Source of the DNA: Nemophila menziesii | Lineage: Eukaryota; Streptophyta; Magnoliopsida; Boraginales; Hydrophyllaceae | DNA: 64,000 nucleotides | Direction: 5' to 3' | NCBI GenBank assembly: GCA_029959085.1 | Contig: JARWIR010000031.1 | Location: forward strand, 8,184,001-8,248,000 | In this document: positions 36,944-50,202 of the stretch, one piece after another | How the letters are laid out: each line of letters begins with the position of its first letter | Position numbering within the stretch: the first letter of the stretch is position 1 | Made by a program: the position numbers and the translations under genes | The notes under the pieces: model-generated | Databases searched by the model: none | What the model saw: only the letters and a program-made list of their open reading frames with translations | Told to the model about the DNA's origin: nothing

Positions 36944-38550
36944 CTAACCTTAACCTTTACCTTATATTTAAACCTTAACCTTAATCATACACTTAAACTT
37001 ATCACTAAGCCGTACTCTTTACATTGAATCTTGAACTTTAAACTTTAAACCTAACTTTCATCATAACCTTAAACTTAACCTCATTTTAAACATTTACCCT
37101 AACCCTAACCTTATCCTTACCCTTAAGGTTTAAACCCCAATTCTAATCTGAACCAGATGAAAACTTATTGTGTTGATATTTGACCTCAAACCTTAAACCT
37201 TATAACTTTATCCATAAACATTTACTCATTAACCCTAACACTAAACTTATCCTTTAAGGTTTAAACCATAATTTTAACCTTAACCAAATGAAGATTCATC
37301 GCATTTATATTTTACCTTAGAACATAAATCTCTACAACCTAAAACTTAAAGGTCAAATCTTAAACCGTAAACTTAAACAAAGGCTTGACTGTTACCTTAA
37401 AATTAACCCTTAGACTTAACCTTAACCTTAACCATAACCCAAAATTTAAACTTCAATCTTAACCTTAAAACTAAAAATTAATTATTTCCCTAACCTTAAC
37501 CTGAACCTCAATCTCAACCTTAAACTGAACCTTAACAATGACATTAACCTTAACCTTAGCCTTAGATTTATCCTTAGTATTAACCCTATCACTAGCCCTA
37601 GCCTTAACCTTAGCATTAGACTTTGTCCTTATACTTAACTTTAGCCTTAGTCTTAAGCTTATCCTTATCTATATGCCTAGAACTAGCCCTAGTGTTAGCC
37701 CTAGCCTTAACCCTAGCCATAACCTTAATGTTAACCTTATCCTTAACGTTAAATTTAAGTTAATCTAAATATTAAATTGAATCTTATATTTAACCTTAAC
37801 CTTAACCTTAACCTTAAATTTAATGTTAATCTTAACCTGAACCATAACCCGTTACTCCTTAGTCTTAACCTTAACCCCACCCTCTTATGTATTAGCTTTA
37901 ACCACATCCTTAACCTTATTCTTAACATTAACTTAACATTAACCTTGACCATAGCCTTAACCTTAACCTTAAACTTAAACTTAATGTTTTACTTAGCCAT
38001 GACTTTAAAATTATCATTAAAATCAACCTTTCCCTTAACATTTACCTTAACTTTAATCGTATCCTTAACCTAAACCTTAATCTTAACGTTAAACTTAAGA
38101 TTTTAACCTGAAATCTTATACCTTAAACCGTACAACATAGTGTTTTCCTTCACTTTACATTAACCTTTACCGAAACCTTAATCTTAACCTTAAACTTAAC
38201 CTTAACCTTAAAACTTATACCTTAAACTGTAAACCTTAAATGTAAAACATAAACTATACAACTTAATGTTTGCTTTCGTTTTAACCTTAACCTTAAATTT
38301 AAACATAATCCTTAAACTTTAAGTCTTACACCTTAAACCTTAAACTTTAAACTTAAACTTAACCTGAACCTTAAACCTTCATCTTAACATTAACCTTAAC
38401 CTTCAACTTCACATTCATCTTAACATTTTAAACCTTAACCTTCAACCTTGAACCTTGAACCTTGAAACTTGAACCTTGAACCTTAAACATTAAACCATAA
38501 ACCTTAAACCTTAAACCTTAACCTTAACTTTAACCATTAATTTAACCTTT
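36944..38550 (+). repeat. CCTTAA tract 5 (block a)
   Basis: Longest tract, about 1.6 kb. CCTTAGCC-rich middle, two spacer words near 38136 (GTGTTTTCCTT) and 38268 (ATGTTTGCTTTC), and a clear CCTTGAA run at 38445-38485. Frames at 37538-38073 on both strands are translated repeat. Confidence 0.95.
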
Positions 38551-39390
38551 AATACAATCCACGACAAAGATGCCAAAAAAATTTGTATCCCTCTAGGTGT
38601 GAGGTGATTTACGTACCCAAGAGAGTAACTCCCCACAAAATATTATGGATCATTCAAAGTAGTAAAGTAAATTTTTTATCATATCCACATGGATTGTTAA
38701 ACATATAGTGTGTATTTAATGACGTTTAATAGAATGTTGTGTAATGTTAAAATATATATTTGGTTTGGCTTCAATAATTAATAGTTAAAAAGAATAAAAT
38801 ACAAATATAGGGACTAAAATATGGATGAAACTAGCCCGGGATGATCCAATTCACCAAAGAACTAAAATTTAGGCTTAAGATAATAAAATTATGTTTACTA
38901 TTCACATTAATTGGGAATCTAGATTCCAGCTAAGCCTATGCTTAATTCAAATAAGAACGATGTTTACTATTCACATTAGTTGTGACTCTAGAAGACATCT
39001 AACGTCTCACGTATATTCTTACATATTTATTGACACCGATGAATTTAACCCTATAAACATCTATGTATATTATTTTGATTCTATGAGGAATAAAAACTTC
39101 TTATATATAGTTCCACCTTTTAATCCACCTCCCGGGTGTAATTCATAAAAATAGGGATAATAAATTACATGGACTTTATAATGAAAAAAAATTTATACAA
39201 GATAATATGAAATACGTATAAATAAATATCAATTAATCAAAACCCCTAAATTCATACAAAAAGCCTTAATTCATAATTTTAGGGTTAATAAGAAATCGTC
39301 ATGAGCTAATGACGAGAGTATTTTATGAATAATATAAAGTTAAGCATAATCATAACTCCGGATTAAAATTTAATAATATAAAATTTAAAG
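38551..39390. repeat. Block b
   Basis: Copy of 10416-11240 with two TGTTTACTATTCACATTA words (38892, 38961). The 85-codon frame at 38891-39148 is not supported as a gene. Confidence 0.8.
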
Positions 39391-40194
39391 TCACACAATA
39401 ATTTAATTATGATGAAGATGTTAATGACAACTCCTTTCTTCTCGTCTAAGTTTATTTTATATTTTATTTTTATAATAGGGAGTGCAAAAGCAGTTTTACC
39501 GTGTAATTTTTATAGCTCTCTATCCAGGGTCAACCTTGGTTCAACCTAGTAAAAAACTTTGCCCATGTTTTTTTTTTTTTGCGAAAACTAGATAGCTTGC
39601 GTCATCTCACAGAAACGCTATGTCTACAGTCACGTAAACGTTAATTGGCTATACAATGGTGTAGGAACCAGCATCTAACTCCTTCCCAATAGTTCTCATC
39701 GTTTCATTGAAGTTTGTAGCATATTCGAAAAGAATATACTCAAAATTAAAAGGGTAAGACTTTCATCCTATATTGCATGAACCAATATTAACATCATAAT
39801 CATTAATTATATTTAAAAAACACATGTCATAGATAAATTAGGTAGTTACTATAATTAGTTTTTGCTTGACATAAACATGAGGTATTTCTCATAATACGAT
39901 TGGTATAGGAGTATCCCATATTAAATAGAAGTATTGTACAAATTAATATAGAGTCATATAGTATAATTTTTTAATAATGTAGGGAAATGCACACAAAATT
40001 TTGAATAATATATGGTCATATAATGCAATCAAATAAAAAGAAATTTCATGCCTCCAATTCCTTTGTCCCGAAAATAGAATTGTATGCCTACCCCTTTTAT
40101 GTTTAATTATGTATTTCTATATTATAATTAACAGGAAGATAGATGGATAAAGTATACATGTAGTGTTGGCCACAACTTTTAAAGTGTGTGATGT
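39391..40194. repeat. Block c flank
   Basis: Copy of 11241-12010. No gene seen. Confidence 0.75.
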
Positions 40195-40199
40195 TGAAG

Positions 40200-40690
40200 A
40201 AGGTAGCAGTATGGTCGACACACTTTGAATCCAGGTTTGTAAATTATTGTAAATGATATTATGGTTATGTATGATAAACAGTGATTGTCTCAAAAATAAT
40301 GAATTGTAAGTGCTCCAAAAAGGGATTGTACAAAATGGTGAAGGATTGGAAACCCTTGTATGCATGGTAAACAAATTAATTCTCTTGAGTTTAGTGTGTA
40401 AAAGATTAACACCATATAAAAATAGTTGTAACTGAAATGAATATCACAAAAATCTATACCCTATACGCAACATAACTACAATTAAAATGTGCAAAGAAAT
40501 CATTGAGAGTGCACATGAATATCTAAGTCCAAGTCACCAATATTTTGGTATTTAGATGTTCGAATAAGTATTCAATATATTAGGGTAGAGACAAAAAATG
40601 CCATTAGAACACATAGAACACTGTTTATCAAGTTGATGAAGACATTTTGAAATGTCCAAACATCAATGATAGAAAATACTGATGTTTGGA
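40200..40690 (-). pseudogene. ABCC transporter relic, copy 5
   Basis: Best copy for the upstream part. The - strand reads FQNVFINLINSVLCVLMAFF (40590-40650), aligning residue by residue with the ABCC stretch Q-K-L-F-x-N-M-L-R-S-V-F-R-A-P-M-A-F-F. It continues VST and IL-R-S (40550-40590, expected DST..ILNRAS). Later parts include CLPCIQGFPILHHF-like DNA near 40340 and the 22-nt insertion near 40215. The downstream FHN and LSNFVF part is deleted here (about 190 bases lost relative to 12005-12195). Confidence 0.87.
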
Positions 40691-41040
40691 TGAGAAAAAA
40701 GAATGATCTTTCAAGATAAATAAATATATAAACTAGTAATACATAAGAGATATATTCCTTTTAGAAACTTGACATTGATAGAAAAAAAATATTACTCGTA
40801 AGAGCTCGAGAACCATTTAATGATGATAAATGTGTCTACACTTAATGCAACACATATAGTTTCGTGGCTTATAAACATATGAGATAATTTTAAAAATCAC
40901 GTTACACGTAAAATGGAATCTAGACCAAAAATAAATTTTATTCAGAAGGTGACCATGAATAATATTGTCTCGTCGATTTTGAACTCAGGTGTATTATTAG
41001 ACTGATACAAGAACATATATTTTGTGTTATTTTCATATAC
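40691..41040. repeat. Upstream flank of the ABCC relic
   Basis: Matches 12666-12960 and 29114-29450. No gene seen. Confidence 0.65.
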
Positions 41041-41968
41041 ACTGTGTAGTTAACCTCAGCCTAAAATACCTAAATTTATTGTCACAAATAATCACATAAA
41101 TAAGTTTTATTTTTCTAAGTTATAAGCTTGTGGCAGAACTAATCTCTTAGAATGTAATACAACTTAGTATTTAGGAATCGTTTATTTTATTTTATTTTCA
41201 ATAGACGTATAGATGTGTATAATATCGTTTTCAATTTTTTAGCCCATATTTTCATCCTTATAAGACATGACTATTTCTGATTCGTGTAGGTATTAAAATA
41301 ATTTGACAAAGTCTATACATGATATAGAATAATTAGTCATATTTTGTACAAGATTAAAAAATATCATTTTTATAGATTTAAAACACACCAATGAGTCTAC
41401 AAATCCTATAGAAATTTTAAAATCCATAAAATTCTTATTGAATTTCAAAGGAATATACCACAATAGTTACTGCAAATATGAATCAAATATTTACATTCTT
41501 ATTTAGTAACAGCTTAATGAAAGTTGATTTAAATCTGATACACATGTTTGTTTGCAATATGATAAAATATGTAAAGTTACATGTACTTTACGTAAAACTT
41601 AAATTGTAATTTAATATATGTGTTTGTGGATTGTTTCTTACTTTCTATTTTGACAAAATTGTGTTCACTACCATTTAATAAATCATACATACATATTTTT
41701 TTTTGAGAGAGATACATAATATAGCAACTAACATAAAAACAAAAAAAGATTTCATACAGAATAAAAGAACATAAATAAATAATTCTAATTATTATATATA
41801 GATATATTTGATAAATATATTTTTATTTTTATATAATAAATTAATTAAATTATACATATGTGTGTGTGTGTGTTTGTGTTTGTGTATAAAACATACATAT
41901 TTACATATTTTAAATATATGTAAATAAATAAATAAAATTGTTATATTTTCTTATATAAAAATTATACA

Positions 41969-42013
<45 letters not shown>

Positions 42014-42607
42014 AAATTCTGCAAGATCAATAATAAATATATATATCTATACAAAAATAAAAATCTATGTAGATATGTTAAAATCTTAGATATATACATA
42101 AATACATTAGAAATAATTATTAAAAAAATAATGTTATATAAACAAAAAATTTAAGTATTACAAATCAAATCATTAGATTTATAATATATTTTTTGTATAC
42201 TAGTATTAAATCGTTTGACCAGTATATTTTGTTTTGTTGTACCATAACTGATACAAATATATGAAAAATTAAAAGGAACAATTAGGTGCAACCTACTTTA
42301 TTATATAAATACTCTAACCAAAAGTAAAAAAATAAGAACGTATGGCATACATATGTAATGTGAAACAAAATAAAGAAAACCCATCGATTACATATTTAAA
42401 AAAATATTAAAGAAAGACAACCAAAGAAAAAAAATTCATCGGTTGCAAATTTAATGTATAATTATAACAAGACGTATCATTTGTCTCGTTTTTCGTGTCA
42501 TATAAACGAAACACAACTTATCGTGTGTTTAACCTGTATTTACAACATATTTTCTTGTCCTTTTATTTAAATTGATTGTTGCCAAAATGTGAAAAATATT
42601 TAATTTT
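41041..42607. repeat. Block d and start of a diverged block e
   Basis: AT-rich, with (AT)n at 41973-42008. From about 42250 it matches 30640-31010. It ends in TTTTGTAACATTT, where it jumps back to the ABCC upstream flank. Confidence 0.7.
41973..42008. repeat. (AT)n microsatellite
   Basis: Uninterrupted AT run. Confidence 0.95.
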
Positions 42608-43666
42608 GTAACATTTAATGATGCAAAATGTGTCTACACTTAATGAAATACATAATTTTATGTTTTATTAATATATTACAGAAGTTAAAACATCACTTTA
42701 GCACGTTAAATGCGATCTAGAGTGAAAGTAAATTTTACTAGGAAGGTGATCATAAACAATATTGTCTTGTCGATTTTGAACTCAGATGTATTTTTAGACC
42801 TATACAAGTACATAGATTTTGTGTTATTTTCATATACATGGTGTAATTCACCTTATTTAAAACTAACTAAATTAATTGTCACAAATAATCACATAATAAT
42901 CTTTATTTATCAATGTTATAAGCTTGTAAGAATTTGTGAATATGATATAAATATATCAACAACTAATTAGTTCTGGCATAACAAGTTAGTATGTTAGGAA
43001 TCGTTTATTTTATTTTATTTTCAATAGACATAATGATGTGTATAATAGTGTTTTCAATTTTTTAGCATATAATTTCATCCTTATAAAACATGAGTATGAC
43101 CGATTCCTTTAATTATTAATATAATTTGACAAAGCTTATACATGTTCTTGTAAAATTAGTAAAATTTTGTACAAGATTAAAAACTAAAACACACCAATGA
43201 GTCTACAAATCCTATAGAGTTTTAACAATCCATAAAAATCTTATAGTATTTCAATTTATACATCATAATAGTTACTGAAAATATGAAACAAATATTTATA
43301 GTCTTATTTAATAACATTTAATGAAACTTGATTTAAATATGATACACATGTTGGTTCACAATATTATAAAATATGTAAAGTTACGTGGACTATCCGTAAA
43401 ACTTAAATTGCAATTCAGTACATGTGTTTGTGGATTGTTTCGTTAATTGTTTCTTACGTTCTATTTAGAATTTTTTTATTCAGTACTATTTAAAAAATCA
43501 ACCCTACAAAAATATATTTTTAATAGAGATGCATAATATAGCAACCAACATAAAACAAAAAAGATTTCATACACATATAAAGAATATAAATATATAAATC
43601 TATTTATTATATATAGATAGGTTTGATAAATATATTTATATTTTTATATAATAAATTAATTAAATA

Positions 43667-43709
<43 letters not shown>

Positions 43710-44050
43710 TAATAGATGCATATTTGCGAATATTTAAAAAATACAAAAAATATTTAAAAAAAATATTTTCCTATATTTTCGTAAAAAATAAAATAAATAA
43801 TACACAAATCTATATATATATAAAATATAAACTTTTGCAAGATCAATAATAATAATGTATAGATCTATACAAAATATATAGATCTTTATAGATATCTTAA
43901 ATACTTAAACATATACATAAACACAGTTGAAAAATTTATTAAAATAATAATGATTTTAACTAGATCATTACATTTATAATATATATTTGGTATACTAGAA
44001 TTGTATCAATTAATTAGTTATTATATTAGAAATGATACAAAAATATGATA
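42608..44050. repeat. Repeated ABCC upstream flank and second block d
   Basis: 42608-42830 repeats the flank (TGATGCAAAATGTGTCTACA). 42830-44050 is another block d with an AT/GT run and AGATCT palindromes near 43860. The 86-codon frame at 42710-42970 is not supported. Confidence 0.7.
43670..43709. repeat. (AT)n-(GT)n microsatellite
   Basis: AT run passing into GT run, as at 5518 and 57113. Confidence 0.95.
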
Positions 44051-45015
44051 AATTAATATTGTTGGAGAGAAATATGAAATTAAACTGAGAGTTAAGTTTT
44101 AGATTGTACATATTTTGTAACTTTGGTGATTACGTCAGGTGACATCAAGTTTAGGTGGGTTTAAGTAAACCAAGCAGAATTTTTAAAATAGGTAGCTTCA
44201 ATAACCTGCCCATGTTGGGCCTAAGTAAAGAAAAGCCTTCATTTGGTTCTTTGTTTTGATCTGTTTAACTTGGATTCATACTCAGTAATAACTACCACAA
44301 CTAAAGAAGAATTTATATATGAAATATATAAGCACTAGATATGACCCGTTCCTGAAGACATTTCTAAGTAATTAATTAGACCTTTACAAATGTTGTAATA
44401 ATAAAAAGGGAGGGTGATGTTATTTTGATTAGATAATAAACGAGAATATGATAAATTAATAGGAATTATGAGAGGTTTGTGTTGATTATGAGTTTTAATA
44501 TGAAGAGTTTGGTGTATACTACTTTATTATATTAATAGTCGAACTAAATTTAAAAAAATATGTCGCATACATATGTAGTGTGAACCAAATTAAAGACAAC
44601 TTATCAGTGACATAACTGGTATGAAATAAAAGAATGACATAAAATCTCATTTATATTAGGTGTGAAACAAAAAAAAACTTATCCTTTGCAAATTTAATGT
44701 ATAGTTATAACAAGACATAATATTAGTCTCATTTTTTGTATCAAATCAAAGAAACACGGCTTATCGCAAGTTTAACTTGGACATAAAACATTTTTGCTGG
44801 TTCTTTTATTCAAATTGACTATTCTAAAAATGTGAAAAATATTGGATTTAGTGACATTTGAGCTATAATAGTACTTAATAATTATTTGAGTTATTAGAAT
44901 AAGAATTTCATTTAAAGAAACATATATACTTACAGTTACACATATGTAAAAACATCCCCTAAAATAAATAAACTCAATTTTCACATTTCAATTAATTCAA
45001 AATGACAATAAACAA
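44051..45015. repeat. Block e
   Basis: Copy of 34541-35492, with the same end junction. The TATAAATA word has mutated (TTTAAAATA near 44180). The frame at 44772-44984 is not supported. Confidence 0.75.
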
Positions 45016-45790
45016 TTTACATAAACGAGGGTTGAGTAGGTGGGAGAAGAAGAGTATTTTGAGAGGTGGTTTAGACATTCGAGCTGGTAAAAGTGATATA
45101 TATATATAAATGATATTTGAGAATAATTTTTATAACTGATTAAATACTAATGGTTTAATGTTGTTGAGGGAAAAACTAATTTTGAAAAGGGATTTGGGAC
45201 TTGTGGAGATCTCTTCAAGGCCCGATGACAAAGATCTCATGTATAAAATTTGAAATAAGTGGTAATTTCGTCCCTCCTAATATTTGATTCTATATCATAA
45301 CATGCATCACAATAGTAAAATCCTTTCACTACTAAAAAATTGTAGTAATAATTTATTGGATGTCAAAAAAATTCTACCAATACTCATGGACAACAAATTT
45401 TAAATGAATTTACAATCTGATCATTGACCATACCATTTCATCACAATAATTTATTTTTAGGAGATAAATGTTGTGATGAAATGACATGATCACGATTGGA
45501 TTGTAATCATTTATGTTTCCTAGAAGATTAGAATAAACATGATTTTTAAACCTTTAAAGTTGAATCGATATTTATAAGAGTTTCAGAGAAGGGGATGTAT
45601 ATGTTGCAGTTTTTCATAATAGATATAGTTATGGAAATGTCTAGAAAAAGTTGTTGTGTTGGTGAAAAATATGAAATAATAGCATCTATTTATATGTGAG
45701 CAGATGACTAAAATGGGAATGAACAAGAAGCTTCTGGATTTCAAAAATCATCAATTTTGATTAATATAACATTATATAAAAGTTTTAATC
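45016..45790. repeat. Block g
   Basis: Copy of 35493-36300. No gene seen. Confidence 0.75.
45410..45507. other. Long imperfect hairpin in block g, copy 4
   Basis: Loop TTAGG. Core CATTTCATCACAA pairs with TTGTGATGAAATG and ATTTAT with ATAAAT. The first site carries T-A where copies 1 and 2 carry A-T, so pairing is kept. Confidence 0.82.
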
Positions 45791-47138
45791 AATGTCGATA
45801 AATATTAGTATATAAAAGACACGGGTGCTATTGCTTTAGATCCCTTTAACTCTCTCAACATAAAAGATGGCTTAGATTTATCATTTTATCTTCGATGGTT
45901 AGGATCGCTCAAAAAAACATATAATTAATATTTTAGGACCCACTACATTAAAATCCAATAACAATTGTACTATTATAGTTATATTCCCAGAAATTTAATT
46001 TCTTGGTTTGTTATATATAATTATCATTATCATCTGACTTTATTAATCTATAAAATATATAAATACATTTTTTATTTATCAATTTTTGGTAAATATATAC
46101 CTTAAATGTGAATGTATATCTTCAATTTTATTCAATTTTAAAGCCATAATTTATATATATATTAAGTAAATAATTGAGTACAAAAATATCTATTTATATA
46201 TCTTTTTATGGACATAATAAATGTTAGTATAATATAAAAAAATTTAGACCATATATATCAATATTACATAACATGTGTTGACCAAAGATTATGAATCTAC
46301 ATTAGAAAGCAATTTTTTAAACAATTCACATCATCTACATAAATGATTATCAGGATAATCTACACTCCCTACATTCACTCCCTCATTTAATTTCCTATTT
46401 TTGTACATATTTTTTTATTTCAAACAAAAAAATATTTATAATTATTACCATATTATTTTTTCGTCAAAACTATTTTAATTTATTGGACGATATAAATGCA
46501 TATTAAAAATGGTAAGGACGTCATAATATTAATATTTAATGAATTTTATAAAACATTTGCATTTAATTTTGTATGTATGTTGTTATTGAATTTGTGACCT
46601 TTTAAATTATTTATATTTAAACACTACATATATATGATAAAATAAACTTTTTTAAATGACACGTCTACTCTACATAAAAGACGACCACGATCATTTGTGA
46701 CCCATTAATTTACTTATTCGCACTAATTGCAATAATTGTTTTTACTAATAAAAGAAAACTTGATTGCCTCTTATATCACTCCATACACACTATACACAGA
46801 ATTCCATCTTTTTAATCCTAGCGTGTTGGATATCTTACTTTCTTCCAGGGGACTTAGGGTTGATATCGTAAATGGAACAAAACTTATTTTAAAGGCTCTC
46901 ATAAGGTATTGGGGTTCGTTTTCTTGTTAATAAAACAAAATCTTACCTTTTACATGACCCATAAAACAAGAAAATTAAATCTTGAACCACGAAAAATTAA
47001 ATTTGAATTAATTGTTTTCAAATTAAAGGTGCAAGCTAAATCCAACAAATGTTTTATAAGCATAAAATAGTATGTCCAAGAAATTAAAAATTATGAACCA
47101 CACACTTCAAAATATTTGGATATGTGTTAATATAATAC
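45791..47138. repeat. Block h, first version
   Basis: Copy of 8206-9514. Frames at 46736-46930 and 47072-47254 are not supported. Confidence 0.8.
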
Positions 47139-48670
47139 AAATCACATTAACTTTAACCTTAACCTTAAGGTTAATCTTAACCTTAACCTTACATGTAAAT
47201 CTTATTGTTAACCAAACGGTTAAACGTAGCACTAAACCTTGCACTTTACCTTAAATCTTGAACTTTAAACATAAAACTTAACTTTTATCATAACCTTAAA
47301 CTTAAGCTTAATTTTAACCTTTACCCTAACCCTAACATTATCCTTACCCTTAAGGTTTGAACCTCAATTCTAATTTGAACTAGATGTAAATTCATTGTGA
47401 TGATATTTGACCTCAAACCTAAATCTTATAACCTTAACCTTAACACTAACCTTATCCTTTAAGGTTTGAACCTTAATTTTGACCTTAACCAAATGAAGAT
47501 TTATCACGCTTATATCTGACCTCGAACCTTATATATGTATAACCGTAAAGTTAAACGTCAAATCCTAAAACTTAAACTTGCCCTTAGACTTGAACTTTAC
47601 CTTAAAGATAACCCTTAGAATTAACCTTAACCTATACGTAACCCAAAATTTAAACTTTAACCATAACCTTTAAACTTACCATGAATTGTATCCCTAAACT
47701 TAACCATAACCTTAAACTTAACCTTAACCATGACCTTAGCCTTTGTCTTAGCCTTAGCATTAACCATATCCTTTGCCCTAGACTTAACCTTTGCCTTAGC
47801 TTTTACTTTATACTTTTCCTTAGCCTTAGCCTAAATATTAGTCTTTACTTTAGCATTATCCTTGTCACTATATATACCCCTTGCCTTAGCAATAGCCTTA
47901 ACCTTAACCTTAACATTAAACTTATCCGTAACTTAAAATTTAACTTAACCTAAACATTAAATTGAACCTTAACCTTAACCTTAACCAATACTCTTTACTC
48001 CTTAACCTTAACATTAACCTCAACCCCTTAATTATTAACCTTAAACACATCAGTAACCTTATTCTTAAAATTAACATAACATTAACCTTAACCTTAGACC
48101 TAAACTTAAACTTTTACTTAGCCTATACTTAACATTAACCGTAATATTAACCTTAACCTTAACCTCAACCATAACCTGTCCCTTATCATTTAACATAATC
48201 TTTATTTTATCCTTAATCTTACCCTGAACCTTAATCGTAATCTTAAACTTAACCTTAAATATTATACCTTAAACCGTAAACCTTATACCATACAACTTAG
48301 TGTTTGATTTCACTTTAACCTTAACCTTAACCCAAACCTTAATCTTAAACTTAACCTTAACCTTAAACTTAAATTTTATACCTTTAACCGTAAATTATAT
48401 ACGTAAACCTTAAACTATACAACTTAGTGATTGCTTTCATTTTAACCTTAACTTTAACCATATACCTTAAACCTAAAGTCTTATATCATAAACCTCAAAC
48501 CATAAATTTAACCTTAATCTTAACCTTAATCCTTAACCTTTACATTAACCTTAATCTTCACCTTCACCTTTATGTTAAATTATTTAACCTTAACATTGAA
48601 CTTTGAACCTTGAACCTTGAACTTTGAACCTTAACCTTAACCTTAACTTTAGACATTTCCTTAACCTAAA
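47139..48670 (+). repeat. CCTTAA tract 6 (block a)
   Basis: About 1.5 kb, with CCTTAGCC-rich middle (47725-47900), two spacer words near 48299 (TAGTGTTTGATTTC) and 48425 (TAGTGATTGCTTTC), and CCTTGAA near 48605. Confidence 0.95.
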
Positions 48671-49385
48671 ATGCAATCCGCGATAACGATGCCAACAAAA
48701 TTTCTATCCCCCTATGAGTGAGGTTAATTACGCACCCAAGAGAGTAATTCCACACAAAGATTTATGGATCATTCCAAGTAGTAAAGTAAATTTTTTATCA
48801 TCTCCATAGGGATTGTAAAACTTATAGTATGTGTTTAATGACTTTGAATAGAATGGTATGTAACAAAATAATATATATTGGTTTGGGTTTCAATAATTAT
48901 TAATATAGGGATTAACTTAGGTAGGAAACTAGCCTGGGATGATCCAAGTTACCAAAAAACCAAAAGTTAGGCGTATGAGAAAAAGACGATGTTTACTATT
49001 CACAGAATCGGGAATATAGATCCACTTAAGCCTCTACTTAATTCAAATTAGAGCGATGTTTACTATTCACAATAACCGTGACTCTAGATGACACCTTTTT
49101 TTAGACAAAGTAGATGACACCTAAACCTCTCATGTATATCCTACATATTAATTTGGCACCAATGAATTTAACCCTCTAATATCTAGGTTAACCTTTAAAT
49201 CCCCCCCCTCTAGTGTAATTCGTAAACTACAACTAATAAATTACGTGCACTTTATAATGAAAAAAACATTATACAATATAATATAAAATAAGTATAAATA
49301 AATATGAATTAAGAAAAAAGCCTCAATTCACAATTCTAGTGTTCATAAGAAATTGTCAAAAACCAATGAAAATAGTATTTCATCA
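48671..49385. repeat. Block b
   Basis: Copy with two TGTTTACTATTCACA words. A 12-base direct repeat TAGATGACACCT at 49085 and 49111 brackets a small local insertion. Confidence 0.75.
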
Positions 49386-50202
49386 TGATTTGATTATGAT
49401 GAAGATGTTAATGACTTCTCCTTGCTTCTCGGCTGACTTTATCTTCAATTGGATTTAGATAATAAGGAGTGCAAAAGATTATTTGTAGTCTTATTGTTCT
49501 AGATTTCTAACCAGGGTCACCCAGGTTTCAACCTAGTAAAAACCATGGCCCATTTTTTAAAATTGGATAGCTTGCGTCATTTCAAAGAAATGCCATGTTT
49601 ACGGTCGCATAAACTAGACTTAATTGGCTATCCAATGGTGTATTAACCATCCTCTATTTTATTCCCAATAGTTCTCATCATCACTTTAAAGTTGGCACCA
49701 TATTCGATAAAAATATACTTAAAATTAACAGGGTAAGACTTCCATCATATAAAGTATTTTCTAATATTAACATCATAACCATTAATTATATTGATACAAT
49801 ACATGCCATAAATTAACTATGTAGTCACTATAATTAGTTTTCACATGACATAAACACAGGGCATGTCTCATAATATGATTGGTATTGGACGATCCAATAT
49901 TAAATAACAGTATTTTTTCAATTAATATAGAGTTTACCGTATAATTTTTTAATAACATAAAGAAATGCAGAGAATTTTTTTAATAATATATGGTTATATA
50001 ATGCAAGTAAATCAAGATCAATCTGGGCCTTCTACTCCCTTGTCCCTCAAACATAATTTCATGCATACTCCTCTATGTGTAATTATGTATTTGTATATTA
50101 TAATTAATAGGGAGATAGAAGGATAAAGTAGACAAGCAGCGTAGCCACAATTTTTAAAGTATGGGATATTGACAATATGACATTTTTGGGAGCTGAAATT
50201 GG
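49386..50202. repeat. Block c flank
   Basis: Copy of 11241-12035 ending at GAATAAA, where the foldback element begins at the same position in block c as at 13893. No ABCC relic follows. Confidence 0.75.
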
